The notes under the pieces: generated by a model
Told to the model about the DNA's origin: nothing
Databases searched by the model: none
What the model saw: only the letters and a program-made list of their open reading frames with translations
Made by a program: the position numbers and the translations under genes
Part shown: in pieces, positions 8,339 to 18,233 of the stretch
Position numbering within the stretch: position 1 is the first letter of the stretch
Layout of the letters: every line of letters starts with the position of its first letter
From: Zoopage sp. CT-All
Lineage: Eukaryota > Zoopagomycota > Zoopagomycetes > Zoopagales > Zoopagaceae
Assembly: GCA_004114245.1 (NCBI GenBank)
Contig: QZWS01000129.1
Location: 1 to 23,279 of the forward strand
Reading direction: 5' to 3'
DNA length: 23,279 nucleotides

Positions 8339-9597
8339 TCAGACAATTGCCTCCGCCGTTTTCCGTAGCACATGCTCAATCGTGGATGTCGCTGCAATTA
8401 TTGGAATCGCATCGTTCAAGGCACCGACATCGGAAGCTGCGGCTGCTAGGGTTTCGGCCAAAAGTGTAATGGTTTCGGTCGCGTGCTCAGTGATTGCATC
8501 CGCTGCGGCTGGAGCAACCGTTTCCACAACCTCCTTAGCAATGATGATCGGAACTTCGACGATATCCCCGCCAGTGCTCAGTTCCCAGACCGCCCAAGAC
8601 CACGAGCTAAGCAGGTCCAGCAAGGCCCGCACCAGCCAGCTCACGCCCGGAATCCATAGTCGTCGACGAAGTACGTGCACTATCACTAGCGAGAAGACGA
8701 ATAATCCTAATATGATGAGTAGACGGTCGGTCCAATCTCCGCGTTCGAGCCGACCCAGGATGCGCCGAGAGGCTAGATATGCGTGATGCTGATCAGGCGA
8801 GGATGCAATGAAACAGCCTACTTTGAAGCGTATTTTGCATCGCGCCGTATTCCCCTTTCGTTTTGTGCAGCATTCGCGACGATTCCTCTGCATGTCAGTG
8901 TCAGCGAATACGATGCCACGCGAGATGTAACGCGTTACGCAGCGTTGCAGCACTCAGCGCCGATTTCTCCAACTCCTGGGTCATCAGCCTCGCCGTTCGC
9001 TTCAGCGATTCAGTAACATCTCCAGCCGTCTTTAATAATGTCTTTTTGTCATTTCTATGAGCATGTCGAATCTTGCAGAGACTAAACGATCACTGCATAC
9101 GCATGCTGTCGACGACGGAGCTCGTCGCTTGGCGTTGCGCCGGCCAGCAAGGCCTCCCGCTCCTGCCTCATTCGTACATCCGCCTGCTGCTTCGCGTGCA
9201 TCGACGCCTTCCTGATTGACAGCTGCAGCCTAATGCAGGCAATGGTACACGTGGGAGAGAATCCAAACACCGCATACGCTTTGTGGTGCTGCTGATGCGC
9301 GTCTACGCGCTGAAGCAGCGCATTCCGCTCCGACGGCTTCTCGACATCCTCTGCCGCATCTCGGCATTTCTAATAATAGAACAATCAGTCCTTCCAGCAC
9401 CGCGATGCAGACGGCCACACCGCGATCATCTGCCCCAGGTCGCGATGCTGCTCGCGCACGGTCCCGGCCCATTCCTGCTGCTCCAGCAACGACCCCGACG
9501 ATTCCCGCAGCTGAGCGATGAGGCGGTCGAGCTCGAGCTCGAGGTGCGGCAGCGTGGAGAGGAGCTGGTCCGCGAGCGGATCGATGGCTGTTGCCAT
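8339..9597 (-). CDS. SEC20: Sec20-type SNARE (Golgi-to-ER retrograde fusion)
   Basis: Six exons: 9421-9597, 9278-9369, 9101-9229, 8939-9054, 8822-8887 and 8339-8772; introns of 51, 48, 46, 51 and 49 nt; 1014 nt, 337 residues. The junctions restore the Sec20 family order: an N-terminal helical region, LQLSIRKASMHAKQQ, DVTESLKRTARLMTQELEKS, ATLQESS, TLQTSRRILGRLERGDWTDRLLI, then a membrane helix at about 211-228. Sec20 is a Qb-SNARE that works with Ufe1, Use1 and Sec22 on ER membranes to receive COPI vesicles. The start at 9597 is the only ATG, in good context (AACATGG). After the membrane helix there is an unusual lumenal tail of about 105 residues rich in alanine, valine, isoleucine and threonine. 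No HDEL-type signal is seen at the end. Confidence 0.86.
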
Positions 9598-9958
9598 GTT
9601 TGGCGTGTTCCGCTTGACGGTGCGCTGGATGTCTGCATCGCCGCATAGCTTTGGCCAACGCCGGGCATTTATTGTTGCTATTTCAGTTTGCAGTATGCAG
9701 CCTCGATAATCCTCCGCCTCTGCTAGCTTTGAGAAGTGCCAATGTCTGCCCCAGCTTGAGACCGTCCGGGCATCAGGCACAGAGGCCTTGTCCCGGACGG
9801 GGGTTTCAGGAGCTTCGTACGATTCTCTGCCGCTCGGATAAGCCCACCTTGGGGGCAACAGTAATGCCTTGAAAGTGCAGACGAGCGATTACGGGAAGAA
9901 GGGTTTGCTTGTGCAAAAACGCGCTGGTCAAACGCTGTAAAGTGGCGCAATTATGGTA
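9598..9958. other. SEC20 upstream region
   Basis: No separate gene is supported in this 361-bp stretch. The SEC20 reading frame stays open upstream to 9858 but has no ATG there. A 9-bp perfect inverted repeat, CCGTCCGGG at 9762-9770 and CCCGGACGG at 9792-9800, brackets a 21-nt loop. It could be a structured 5' leader or chance. The segment presumably holds the SEC20 promoter and leader. Confidence 0.4.
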
Positions 9959-10109
9959 CAGAGTTCTCCTTTGATATAGTGACACCTTAAATTAGTGACA
10001 TCAAACCACTGGATAATTATATTTCTCCCTCAACATAGTGACACCCTTGATTTAGTGACATTAAACTGCTGAACAATTAGGTGTCACTATATCAAGGGAG
10101 AACTCTGTA
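9957..10109. mobile_element. 149-bp mariner-type MITE with TA target duplication
   Basis: The element 9959-10107 starts CAGAGTTCTCC and ends with its inverse GGAGAACTCTG, flanked on both sides by the dinucleotide TA (9957-9958 and 10108-10109), as in Tc1/mariner insertions. The terminal inverted repeats are about 28 bp and differ at one position. It is far too short to encode a transposase, so it is non-autonomous. Inside, a unit of 59 bp (starting near 9964 and again near 10023) is repeated imperfectly in tandem. The second unit repeats the subterminal TTCTCC...ATAGTGACACC block, so the left side carries the TIR-like sequence twice. It lies between the SEC20 promoter and the 3' end of MRC1. 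Confidence 0.82.
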
Positions 10110-10244
10110 TTGTGTGACTGCCAACGTCCAATATTGGCCACCATGCCACTCCAATGTGTGATTGCCATGATCACGATCCCATCGCACAGAGCGCCGCGCC
10201 ACTTGTATAGTACATGTACATGAATGCATTGTCTACTGCTGTGC

Positions 10245-13200
10245 TCACACCTTTTTATGCTTCACTCCAAAGGTCATCTTTCTGCCCGAGTTGATGCTCC
10301 CGATTCCAGTCACACTGGACTTTTGTGCGTTTCGCATCAACACTGAAAACGCGTGGTTGCCACTCGCTGGATCACGGGCCGACTTGGGCAGCAGTGGCTG
10401 GATACCCGAGGTTCGCGAAGCCTTGGTCGCAGGAATATTCGGCTGTGCGATCTGAATAGAGGCTTGCACGAATGTGGATTCGTCCAAAATGATATCTGGC
10501 TCAGATGTCAAGATCGAGGGCTTCACAGCTGATCTAGTAGCAGCTCGTGAGGTATGCCGAGTCGATGCAGTCGAGGTCCCCTGTAACAGTGTCAAAAAAT
10601 AAGCACGTAGCTCATTTCCTACTCGTGAGATGGAAGCGAGCACCGAATTTGGTCCCTCTTCGACGTCTGATATGCAATAGTTTAGGTCCTCGTCCATGTC
10701 ATCGATTCCCATCGCGATTTTGGCGAAAGCAGCCGTTTCAGGATGCTCGGCTGGTCAAAGTCAGCGCTGCCGCAAGTAGTACCAAAAGCAACTCACCCAG
10801 CTTGTCCAGAGATGCCTCCATCTGCTTCTTCTTGGTTAAAAGGCGTCGCTCCCAGTCAAGCTGCTCGTCCTCGTCAAGATAGTCCATACCGTATCCTTTT
10901 TCAAGACCACCGCCTCGACCGCGCTTTCCAAGATTACCTGCCGCCAAGTCTCGAAGCAGCATCTGAATATCTGCTGAATCTTGGGCGTCAAGCTTTCGTC
11001 TTGGCAGCGTTAGTGATGCATGTTTTCGGGCACTGTGCATACCGATGGTAGTCTTTCATGTCGCTCAAGTCGGCAATACCAGCGTCATCTTTGGCAAGTC
11101 CGAGGTCTTCGAACCCAAGTCGAGCATCCTCGGCATCCTCGTCTTCGTCATATCCAGCCATTTGCGCATACTCATCTTCAGAAAGCTCAGCCTCTACATC
11201 GACGAGCCGCGTTCGCGCAGGTTTGCCCTTGGACTCGGTCGTAATCTCTTCGCGGCGACGGAGTCGCTTCTTTGTAGGACGGATAGGCCCATCAGCTTGT
11301 GCTTCCGAGTTGAGCACATTGGGATTGGTTGGCTCGATAGAGTCCTGCGTCATCATTGGAAGGAGCAGTTCCAACCTAATGTTCTGCAGTGAGCACCAGC
11401 AAATAGTGAACTATGCTGACCTTGAACTAGGCGACGGACTCGGTTCAAAGAGCGGCGGTGACTGAATGCTGTCGTCCAATTGAAGCACCGGAGATTTATC
11501 AGCGTCCACAGCATCATAGGAGTCACGCCATGACTGAGTAGGTAAGGGCGCTGTACTGGCGATAGTTGGGCTCCTCGAGGCATGCGGAGTAATAAGCAGA
11601 TCAGACGACTGTTGCTGTGTTGGAGTTGCAGCTGAAACCGGGGTATCAATGACATGTGCTCCTCCTAATGGCGAATCCAATCTGGCCGCCATCTGATCCA
11701 ACGTGTCCGCAATTGCTCGCTCCATCATTGGCGAGGGCGCATCGCCTATGCAAGGCTGCGCATAAGGATCACCAACCTGCGTATCACCTTGGAGTGCGTC
11801 CAAGCCAGCAGCTAGTCGTTCCAGCGTATCAGGCTGATCAATTAGCAACCGCGGGATGGTAGATTTGAGCACTTACGACAGCATCGACATCATCTTCTTG
11901 GTGGTGAGCGGTAGCAAATTCAGGGTGAGATCGATCTGCTCTAGCTGCGACTTTGACATTGCCTTCATCCTCGCTGTCAGAAGCAATCACACGCCGTCGT
12001 CGTATCGGACCTGCATGGGTTACCGCATCCGACTGCAAGGTCTCATCCTCCTCGGATCCACTGTCACTCGTACCAGACGTTGCTGAGGCCATGTCGTCGA
12101 CCAGATTGGACGCCTTAGCGCTTGGTCGATGATCAAGCTCCTCGGCACTGATAAGATCGCCGTCGCTGTCTTCAGAGAAGAAATCGTCCTCGCTAGCTAT
12201 GTCATCTTCGTGTTGGTCCTTGACATCTTCACGACGCTTGAGCATCCACTCAACGTCACGTCGAGCAAGCTCCTTTTGGCGGGCTTCCTCGGTCACGCCC
12301 GTTGTCTTTGATATACTGATGCCCTGTAGCTTGGCTTGATTTTCGAGATTATGCCGCTCCACCGCTACAGCTGCCTGTATTTTGTGAGCAAGATAGGCAG
12401 TAAGTTCACTCGCGGCCATATCCGGTTTGATGCGGGTTGGGGCATGCCGGTTTTTCAGCAACGTCGGGGGAAGCTTAACCGCAGGCGTGGATTGCTTAAC
12501 TGTCGGTCTTTGCATATCAACAATTTCGAGCTCCATATCGCTGCAGTCGGAGAGCACAAGTTCGGAAATAAAGGGAAGCTTGGGCACAGTCGGTGTATGA
12601 GCTGCGGGGAGCTTGCCGCGTGCTTTTTCAGAGAGATGACTCGTGTCGATCCGAGTCCGTTCACCATTGACAGCGCGTATAACGCCGTTGGTAGAATTCA
12701 ACACATGCTGAGTTTGTTTCTGGTCTGCACTGGAAGACCTCTCCTCGCTATCTTTAGGCTTTGTCATAGGATTGTCGGAGGACCCGGTTCCTTTTCTACA
12801 CGACGGTCTGACACCAAATTGGGGTGAACCTTAGCCTAAATATAAAGAAATACCCTGTGCTAAGATATGCAACCATAAAGTCAACAAGATTCAACGGCTT
12901 GCGGATCCCCACAGGGATACTGACAATAGCCGCTACACGTACAAGATTGGCATCATTTCAAGGACACAGAAGCCGCCCACCTCGTGACAATCGCTCCGTT
13001 TCGCGGTGCATCTCGATCAACTCCTTCTTTGTCAAGCCCTGAGGAGATAAGTTAGAATCGCTAGTGCCCTTATTCAGCCCTTACCTTTGGTTTCGGCTGT
13101 TTGGCAGTCGTCATCTCAGGGTCGTGAGCATCGCTATCGTCGGATCTTCGAGCAACATGCTGGCCCACAATATCAGCTATCGGGAGAAGCAAGCAGTATA

Positions 13201-13723
13201 GCGTACACGACCACGACTTCGGGACGCAATCGTTCTCTCGGCCTCGGCCTCGGCGTCGCTACCATCTGCCAGTCCCACCGTCTCCATAAATTCATCATCG
13301 TCGCTGCCCTTCGCCTTTAGCTTTACCGCTCGTTTCCCTGAACCATTCCTAGCCTTGGACTACATATATTTACACCGATATAATGCGACTGTTGGCATGA
13401 ATACTTGGGGCTCGAACAAATGCTGTGGCGGCCCACGACTCACGCCCAGCGTGTCGCTGTCAGAATCCACGATGTACGCCAAACTCTTGAACTTGGAGTC
13501 CGCATTCTATATCCTTCGTGAGCACATGAATTCAACGGACTCTATTAATCCACACGTCATTGATGGCGAGGCGCGTCGGCGGGGCATGTTCAGCGGTTGG
13601 CAGCAGTATATCTATGCCGGGGCTGCTGTCATCTGTTGACCATCCGCCAAGGACAAGGTCGTCATCATCGTCGGATGAATCATGCAGGGTGAAGGTAGCC
13701 GGGATAAGCGTAGGCGGCTCCAT
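10245..13723 (-). CDS. MRC1: Mrc1/claspin replication checkpoint mediator (11 exons)
   Basis: Exons: 13556-13723, 13405-13506, 13207-13359, 13085-13159, 12981-13038, 12854-12932, 11877-12807, 11421-11833, 11043-11375, 10797-10999 and 10245-10750; introns 43-49 nt; 3021 nt, 1006 residues. Spliced residues 167-185 read GLTKKELIEMHRETERLSR followed by IRKPLNLVDFM, the conserved claspin/Mrc1 N-terminal helix. Residues about 718-870 form the MRC1 domain: AELSEDEYAQMAGYDEDED, then LLRDLAAGNLGKRGRGG, then KLAEHPETAAFAKI across the exon 10/11 junction. TQ sites (QTQH, DTQV, PTQQ, PTQS, MTQD) fit ATR/Mec1 phosphorylation. Mrc1 travels with the replisome and activates the effector kinase when forks stall. 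In exon 11 a possible 42-nt intron (about 10559-10600) is a multiple of three, so whether it is removed (992 residues) cannot be decided. Confidence 0.9.
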
Positions 13724-13940
13724 GTTGATTTTGTTTGATCGCGATGAGGCACGCTGAGGAATCGGCAATTTTGCAAAACCCGTCCAATGTTCACTTTCCT
13801 CCACCTCCCTGGTGGCACTTGAGACCAAGTGGGGATCACTGAACAACTAGCATAGTCTATTTATCCGGGATGTACCCCGAGCAGGTGTCTTCAGTCGTGA
13901 TACTGGTTTCTCTCTCCCTCTCATCCGCAAGCTCTTATAT
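13724..13940. promoter_or_regulatory. MRC1 upstream region
   Basis: This 217-bp gap separates the stop of the RRM-WD40 gene from the MRC1 ATG; both are read leftward. The MRC1 start has a strong context (AATCAACATGG on the minus strand). The frame is open upstream to 13846 but lacks an ATG. No MluI-type ACGCGT cell-cycle box is seen here. Confidence 0.4.
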
Positions 13941-16817
13941 TTACGATGCAGCGTCATAGTTTGTAAATGCAACAGTGTAGTCGGTGCTGAACGACACAAT
14001 GCTCTTCTCGCGTGGGTGGAATTTAACGATGGGTATTCGCTGCGAGTGCATCGAAATCGATCGGGATGGCCCCTCCTTCACCCGCGCATATCGAATGTCC
14101 CTTTCCATCGTTAGCATGCTATCGAGCATTTAATTGATACCAACCATAGCGCTATCTGCGGCGAGTCTTGTCCAAACGCCACCCACCATCCAGATGCATC
14201 CCAGCTTGGAGTATTGTATCGGCTCGGACTCCTGCTCTGTTCGAAGCCAAACGTCAGAATTTCGCTGTTCGGTCGACGCATATCCAATAGTCGAAGCTGA
14301 TCCAGACGAGCGTGGACCGATGCAAGTATAATGTTCGGGTGAAGCGGATGATTGCTCAGCGTTGAGACCTAGCCGCTGGTCACACTATGAATAAGGCCAC
14401 TCTCTGGCTTGCCTTCTCCAAGATCCGACACCCTGACACGGCCTTGTTTGTAGGCATGTCCCAGTTAATAATGCGGCCGTCCATGCCTCCCGAAAACAAT
14501 TGCGTTCCACCGGCAGGCGAAACGAGTGCAAGAATACGACTGCTGTGCTGCAATCGAGACGAAAATGGTACCGATTTGGCATCCTTCGCATCACCAAACT
14601 CCTGCGGTTGACCAGTGAGCACATGGTCATCTGCAGACGTGGTGCCGCGCTCCACATTCCACATAAACTGCAGCCATGACAGTCAAATTTAGAGCTGGGC
14701 ATGCGTCAAATTGCCATACCATGCGATGATCTGCGCCTCCAGTAACGAATCGCATGCAGCCATTTGTTTCGCCGATACCAACCACTGCCGTCACTTCTCC
14801 TAGATGCGGCTGCACGTCAAATGCTTGAATTCGGTTGCGAAATGGCCTGTTGGCGTTTGGCGTGCGGAGCGTAATCAACGATATTGGCTTCAGCATCACA
14901 TCGCCAGCGCGCATGTAGGACGCGGCCACCATGACATCGCGACTGGCCCAGCTCATGTCCTCGACCCATGCCATGTTCAACTCCCTCGATGATATTGAAT
15001 CAATTGTCCTGGAAAGCGATATAAAAGTCAGAGATGTGATACAAACAGTGTTACTCTCGCTTCGCATAGTCCCAAACCAGCATAGATCTGTTGCAATGGA
15101 TTAATAGTGTGAATCAACCAAATCGTCATACCCGTCCAAAAGGGTAGAAAACATGAGCTCTCCATAGCCGTCTCCTGCTTCTCTGAAGAGAACCCCCCGC
15201 GTCTGCCTTCTGGTGGTTTGCTTACGACTAACTGTCTCTGCACAGGTGAATGTTCCAATCGTATCACCCTTGCCAATGAGCGCTGATGGGTCATGCTCAA
15301 CGAAATTAGTTCCATTCGATGGTGGTGGAGCAATCCTGCGGGCAGTGGAAGCGATGGCTGCCTTGCTGAGGAGCGAAGAGCGCATTTCGGTCAATTCCAA
15401 TGGCTCGGACGATAACGATAAGGGGTCATGGCACCCCTGAAGCATGTCCACTTGTTCAAGTTTCCGAAATGAGCGTTCTAAGCGGCGATTGGCTTTTCCC
15501 ATCCACTTGGACGCACGACGAGCCTTCTCTGTGTGCCGGACAAAACGAATGCGCGATCGTTCAATCTATGGCTACTGTCAATCCCGTGGTGTGAGGGAAG
15601 AGGCTGCCTACGCTACTAATGAGCAGGGATATTTCATGGCGCATTTTTGAAATTTCAGCAGCATCTGGTATTGCCTCTAGCTGCTTGCTGCGATTCTCGT
15701 GCTGGCGTGAGCACAAATTGCGCTCGGGCTTGGAATTTTTCTTGGATGGCTGAGTCGAGTCTGAGGTGCTATCATCATCCGACGACGACGATATACCTTC
15801 ATCGCTGCTAGAATCGGATGAAGACGTTGTTGCTGCTTTGTACAAATCCCAAACTCCGCGTTCCACGGGCGCAGGAGACGATCCCGATGATACTGCTGAT
15901 ATTTTCGATCCTTGACCTGCGCTGCAACCAACAGACATCGAAGAGCGCTCGACTATCTGTTGAGTTGATAACGAGGAAATAGGAGCAATATCAAACACGT
16001 GGCCGTTGGGAATAGATTGCCTCCCAATACCTCTTATGGATGGCAATGAAGCATCAGTGATGTTTGATAGGCTCGCCGGAGCGATGATTGTCGAGCGGTT
16101 ATGCATAGTAATAGGATGTGGTGACCGTGCGAATGTCGAACCCGAAATATATACGGGTTGCATGCTAATGGGCGCATCGAATACTTTCGATTCCGGACAG
16201 CGCACATAGATCGGCGTTGGACGGGGTGGAGTGAAATCTGCGCTGTACGAGTTGTTCCCAGCCGGAAATGAATTGTGCTTAGACAATTCATCCATCGCAC
16301 GCTGAATATTACTCGAGGCATCAGCATAAAAACGCGACACTGACGGCATTTGCCTAGTCCTGTCATCACTGCGAACTGATGGCGGTTTTGGGCTCGCATT
16401 ATTCCTGCTGTCTAGCGTTCCCTTGTAAGCTCTCGATACGTCCCTTTTTGTTTTGCCGTTGCCTGAATCATCGGGGGATCGGCCGCGTTTGACGCCATTG
16501 GGACTTTTCGCAGATGCTGCCGGATTCTGCTCGGGATCAGTTGCGTTCGGCGCTGGAGGGAGCACAACGGTGAGTAGCGACTTTCCCATCATGCTTTTAT
16601 TCAGTTTCGCCATGGCCTGGTTCCGGCAATGCTCAGACTCGAAAAACACGTATGCCATGCGGCGGCGACGTCCCTTGTCGTTCACCAGGAGGTCGACACC
16701 GACAACCCTGCCGATTTCGGTGAAATACGCAGCTAATTGATCATGCGTCGACGTCGCGGGTATCCCTTTGACGAGTACTGCGGTGTCCAGGGCGGGCGCA
16801 TCGGCGGACGGCTCCAT
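13941..16817 (-). CDS. RRM plus WD40-repeat protein (7 exons)
   Basis: Exons: 15612-16817, 15132-15565, 15055-15087, 14720-15008, 14401-14667, 14145-14368 and 13941-14100; 2613 nt, 870 residues. Residues 12-88 are an RNA-recognition motif (RNP2-like VLVKGIP, RNP1-like RRRRMAYVFF). Residues 90-400 are serine-rich and disordered. A basic helical stretch follows (ARRASKWMGKANRRLERSF), then from about residue 520 a WD40 propeller: SMLVWDYAKRE, FVTGGADHRMFMWNVERG, FSGGMDGRIINWDM, LRLLDMRRP, IALWDIRYA. The RRM and WD40 parts are joined by a 46-nt intron at 15566-15611; without it the RRM protein stops at 15561. The intron at 14369-14400 is only 32 nt and its exact ends are the least certain. The function is not recognised; the RRM suggests RNA binding. 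It is divergent from the Rxt3 gene. Confidence 0.68.
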
Positions 16818-16884
16818 GCCTGTGGATTTAACGCGACGCGAGGCAAAACAATTTGCTCGATGGCCGAGCCTGCCTCAGCGAAAA
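16818..16884. promoter_or_regulatory. Divergent promoter between RRM-WD40 and Rxt3 genes
   Basis: At most 67 bp lie between the start codons of the two divergent genes. An in-frame ATG for the rightward gene also exists at 16816-16818 and would overlap the leftward ATG (16815-16817) in a shared CATG. I therefore place the rightward start at the better-context ATG at 16885 (CGAAAAATGA). No TATA box is evident. Confidence 0.4.
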
Positions 16885-18129
16885 ATGACCGATGCCACCA
16901 TGTCCTCGTCGCATACAGAATGTGTGACCGAGATCCACGCACCCAAGCCTCCGCAGATTACTATCCGCAATCACCCGGGACTGACGCCGCCGGAGGGCAC
17001 TGCGCCGCAGATCCTCCCCGTCGAGCTGTACCATCCCAGTCACACCCTTCCAGAGCTTGCCTCCCATCCGCCTTTCTCTCTCCTCCCGGTCGCCATACTA
17101 TCCCCGCACCTCACATGGGACAACATTGCGGTGCGCGAGTGCCGGGTCTGGGGCACGGGAATTTTCACGGATGATTCGGACGTTGTCGCAGCGATGATCC
17201 ATGACGGGAAATGGGCGCCAAAGCTACCGCATCCGCTGCTTCGTGATTGGCCGCCAGCATCAGTATCGGCTACGAATGGGTTTGTTCCCATGGCACCGCC
17301 TGTGCATATGACGCAGGCGGCAACGGCGGCGTGGCATGTGGCGCGAGCTACGATGCGTGCATGCCGAGCACAGCCGGTGATAGACAAGGCTGGCGCTGAC
17401 GGTGTTATTGTGTGGTTGCGGACACTCCCCGTGCTCGAGTATTACACTGGAACCGTGAGGAATAGTGTCAAGAGCCGTGGCTGGGGCGATGTGCCGGCGA
17501 AGCCCACGGCAGGGAGCACTGGGACGGAGGGGTTTGTTCCAGCAAGCGGGAAGCCCGCGGACAAGAAACGCAAGAGTTCTCTTCATGACGGCGTCAGCTT
17601 TGAAATCTTGTCTGTCGTCCCGTGGCCAGCACATAGCCGTATGCTGACCGTTCAAGTACCTATTAAATCAGATCAAGAAGCACACGTGACGTTGGTGCCC
17701 CAACGACTCATGAGAAAGGAGATGCTTGGATCCTGGGTATTTTCGCTCTCTGACGAAGTATCGAAGGAAACGCTTCATACGCTCCAGCAGCAAGTCAAAA
17801 CATTTCGACGCTCGCATAAAAGACCAAGGCGCGATGGCACAGAGCTGGACGACGATGATGGGGCCAGTTCCTGGGAAAGCGGTAGCACATTTGCGGATGG
17901 AGAGGAGGAAAGGGGCGACGATGCTACGGTGGCGTCGTACGAGGAATCAGATTCTATGGAGTGTGCTCGGCTGCTCATAGCCACGGGCGGTCCTGCTCGG
18001 TGCGTCGATTTCAACCATGAGCGGCTGTTTGACATGTCTAGGTTGATTCATATTCCTGAACGACTGGCTCGCAGGCCGTTCAGCGAAGAAACACAAGCCC
18101 CCGTAGTGGTGGGGCAGGCTGAAGCGTAG
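16885..18129 (+). CDS. RXT3: Rxt3-domain subunit of the Rpd3L histone deacetylase complex
   Basis: A 414-residue protein in one exon. Residues about 72-110 contain LSPHLTWDNIAVRECRVWGTG followed by IFTDDSDVVAAMIHDGKW, the hallmark R.WGT..YTDDSD..A..H.G signature of the Rxt3 family. About 100 residues later come VWLRTLPVLEYYTGTVRNSV and KSRGWG, then LHDGVSFEILSVVPW, completing the domain. Rxt3 is a non-catalytic subunit of the large Sin3/Rpd3 deacetylase that represses promoters. The domain is interrupted by a low-complexity insert rich in glycine, threonine and lysine. The C-terminal third is acidic (ELDDDDG, GEEERGDD) apart from the last 40 residues. Alternative starts are 16816 (26-residue-longer N terminus) and 16900. 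It converges on the dehydrogenase gene, 104 bp away. Confidence 0.83.
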   Translation: MTDATMSSSHTECVTEIHAPKPPQITIRNHPGLTPPEGTAPQILPVELYHPSHTLPELASHPPFSLLPVAILSPHLTWDNIAVRECRVWGTGIFTDDSDVVAAMIHDGKWAPKLPHPLLRDWPPASVSATNGFVPMAPPVHMTQAATAAWHVARATMRACRAQPVIDKAGADGVIVWLRTLPVLEYYTGTVRNSVKSRGWGDVPAKPTAGSTGTEGFVPASGKPADKKRKSSLHDGVSFEILSVVPWPAHSRMLTVQVPIKSDQEAHVTLVPQRLMRKEMLGSWVFSLSDEVSKETLHTLQQQVKTFRRSHKRPRRDGTELDDDDGASSWESGSTFADGEEERGDDATVASYEESDSMECARLLIATGGPARCVDFNHERLFDMSRLIHIPERLARRPFSEETQAPVVVGQAEA

Positions 18130-18233
18130 GCGTCCTGCTAAAGGTGTAATTCGTGTCCACCAAATTGCTGCTGTGTGAATTTCTTTTATATACAATTGCA
18201 GCCTCCTACACTTGCATCATCCTGTGCGGATGC
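18130..18233. other. Convergent 3' intergenic gap
   Basis: Short AT-richer gap between the stops of the Rxt3 gene and the dehydrogenase gene. It must hold both 3' ends. Nothing else is seen. Confidence 0.4.

Noticed and set aside
9598-9858. In-frame extension of SEC20 upstream of 9597
   Set aside because: No ATG in the stretch, and the family N terminus starts at the ATG at 9597.
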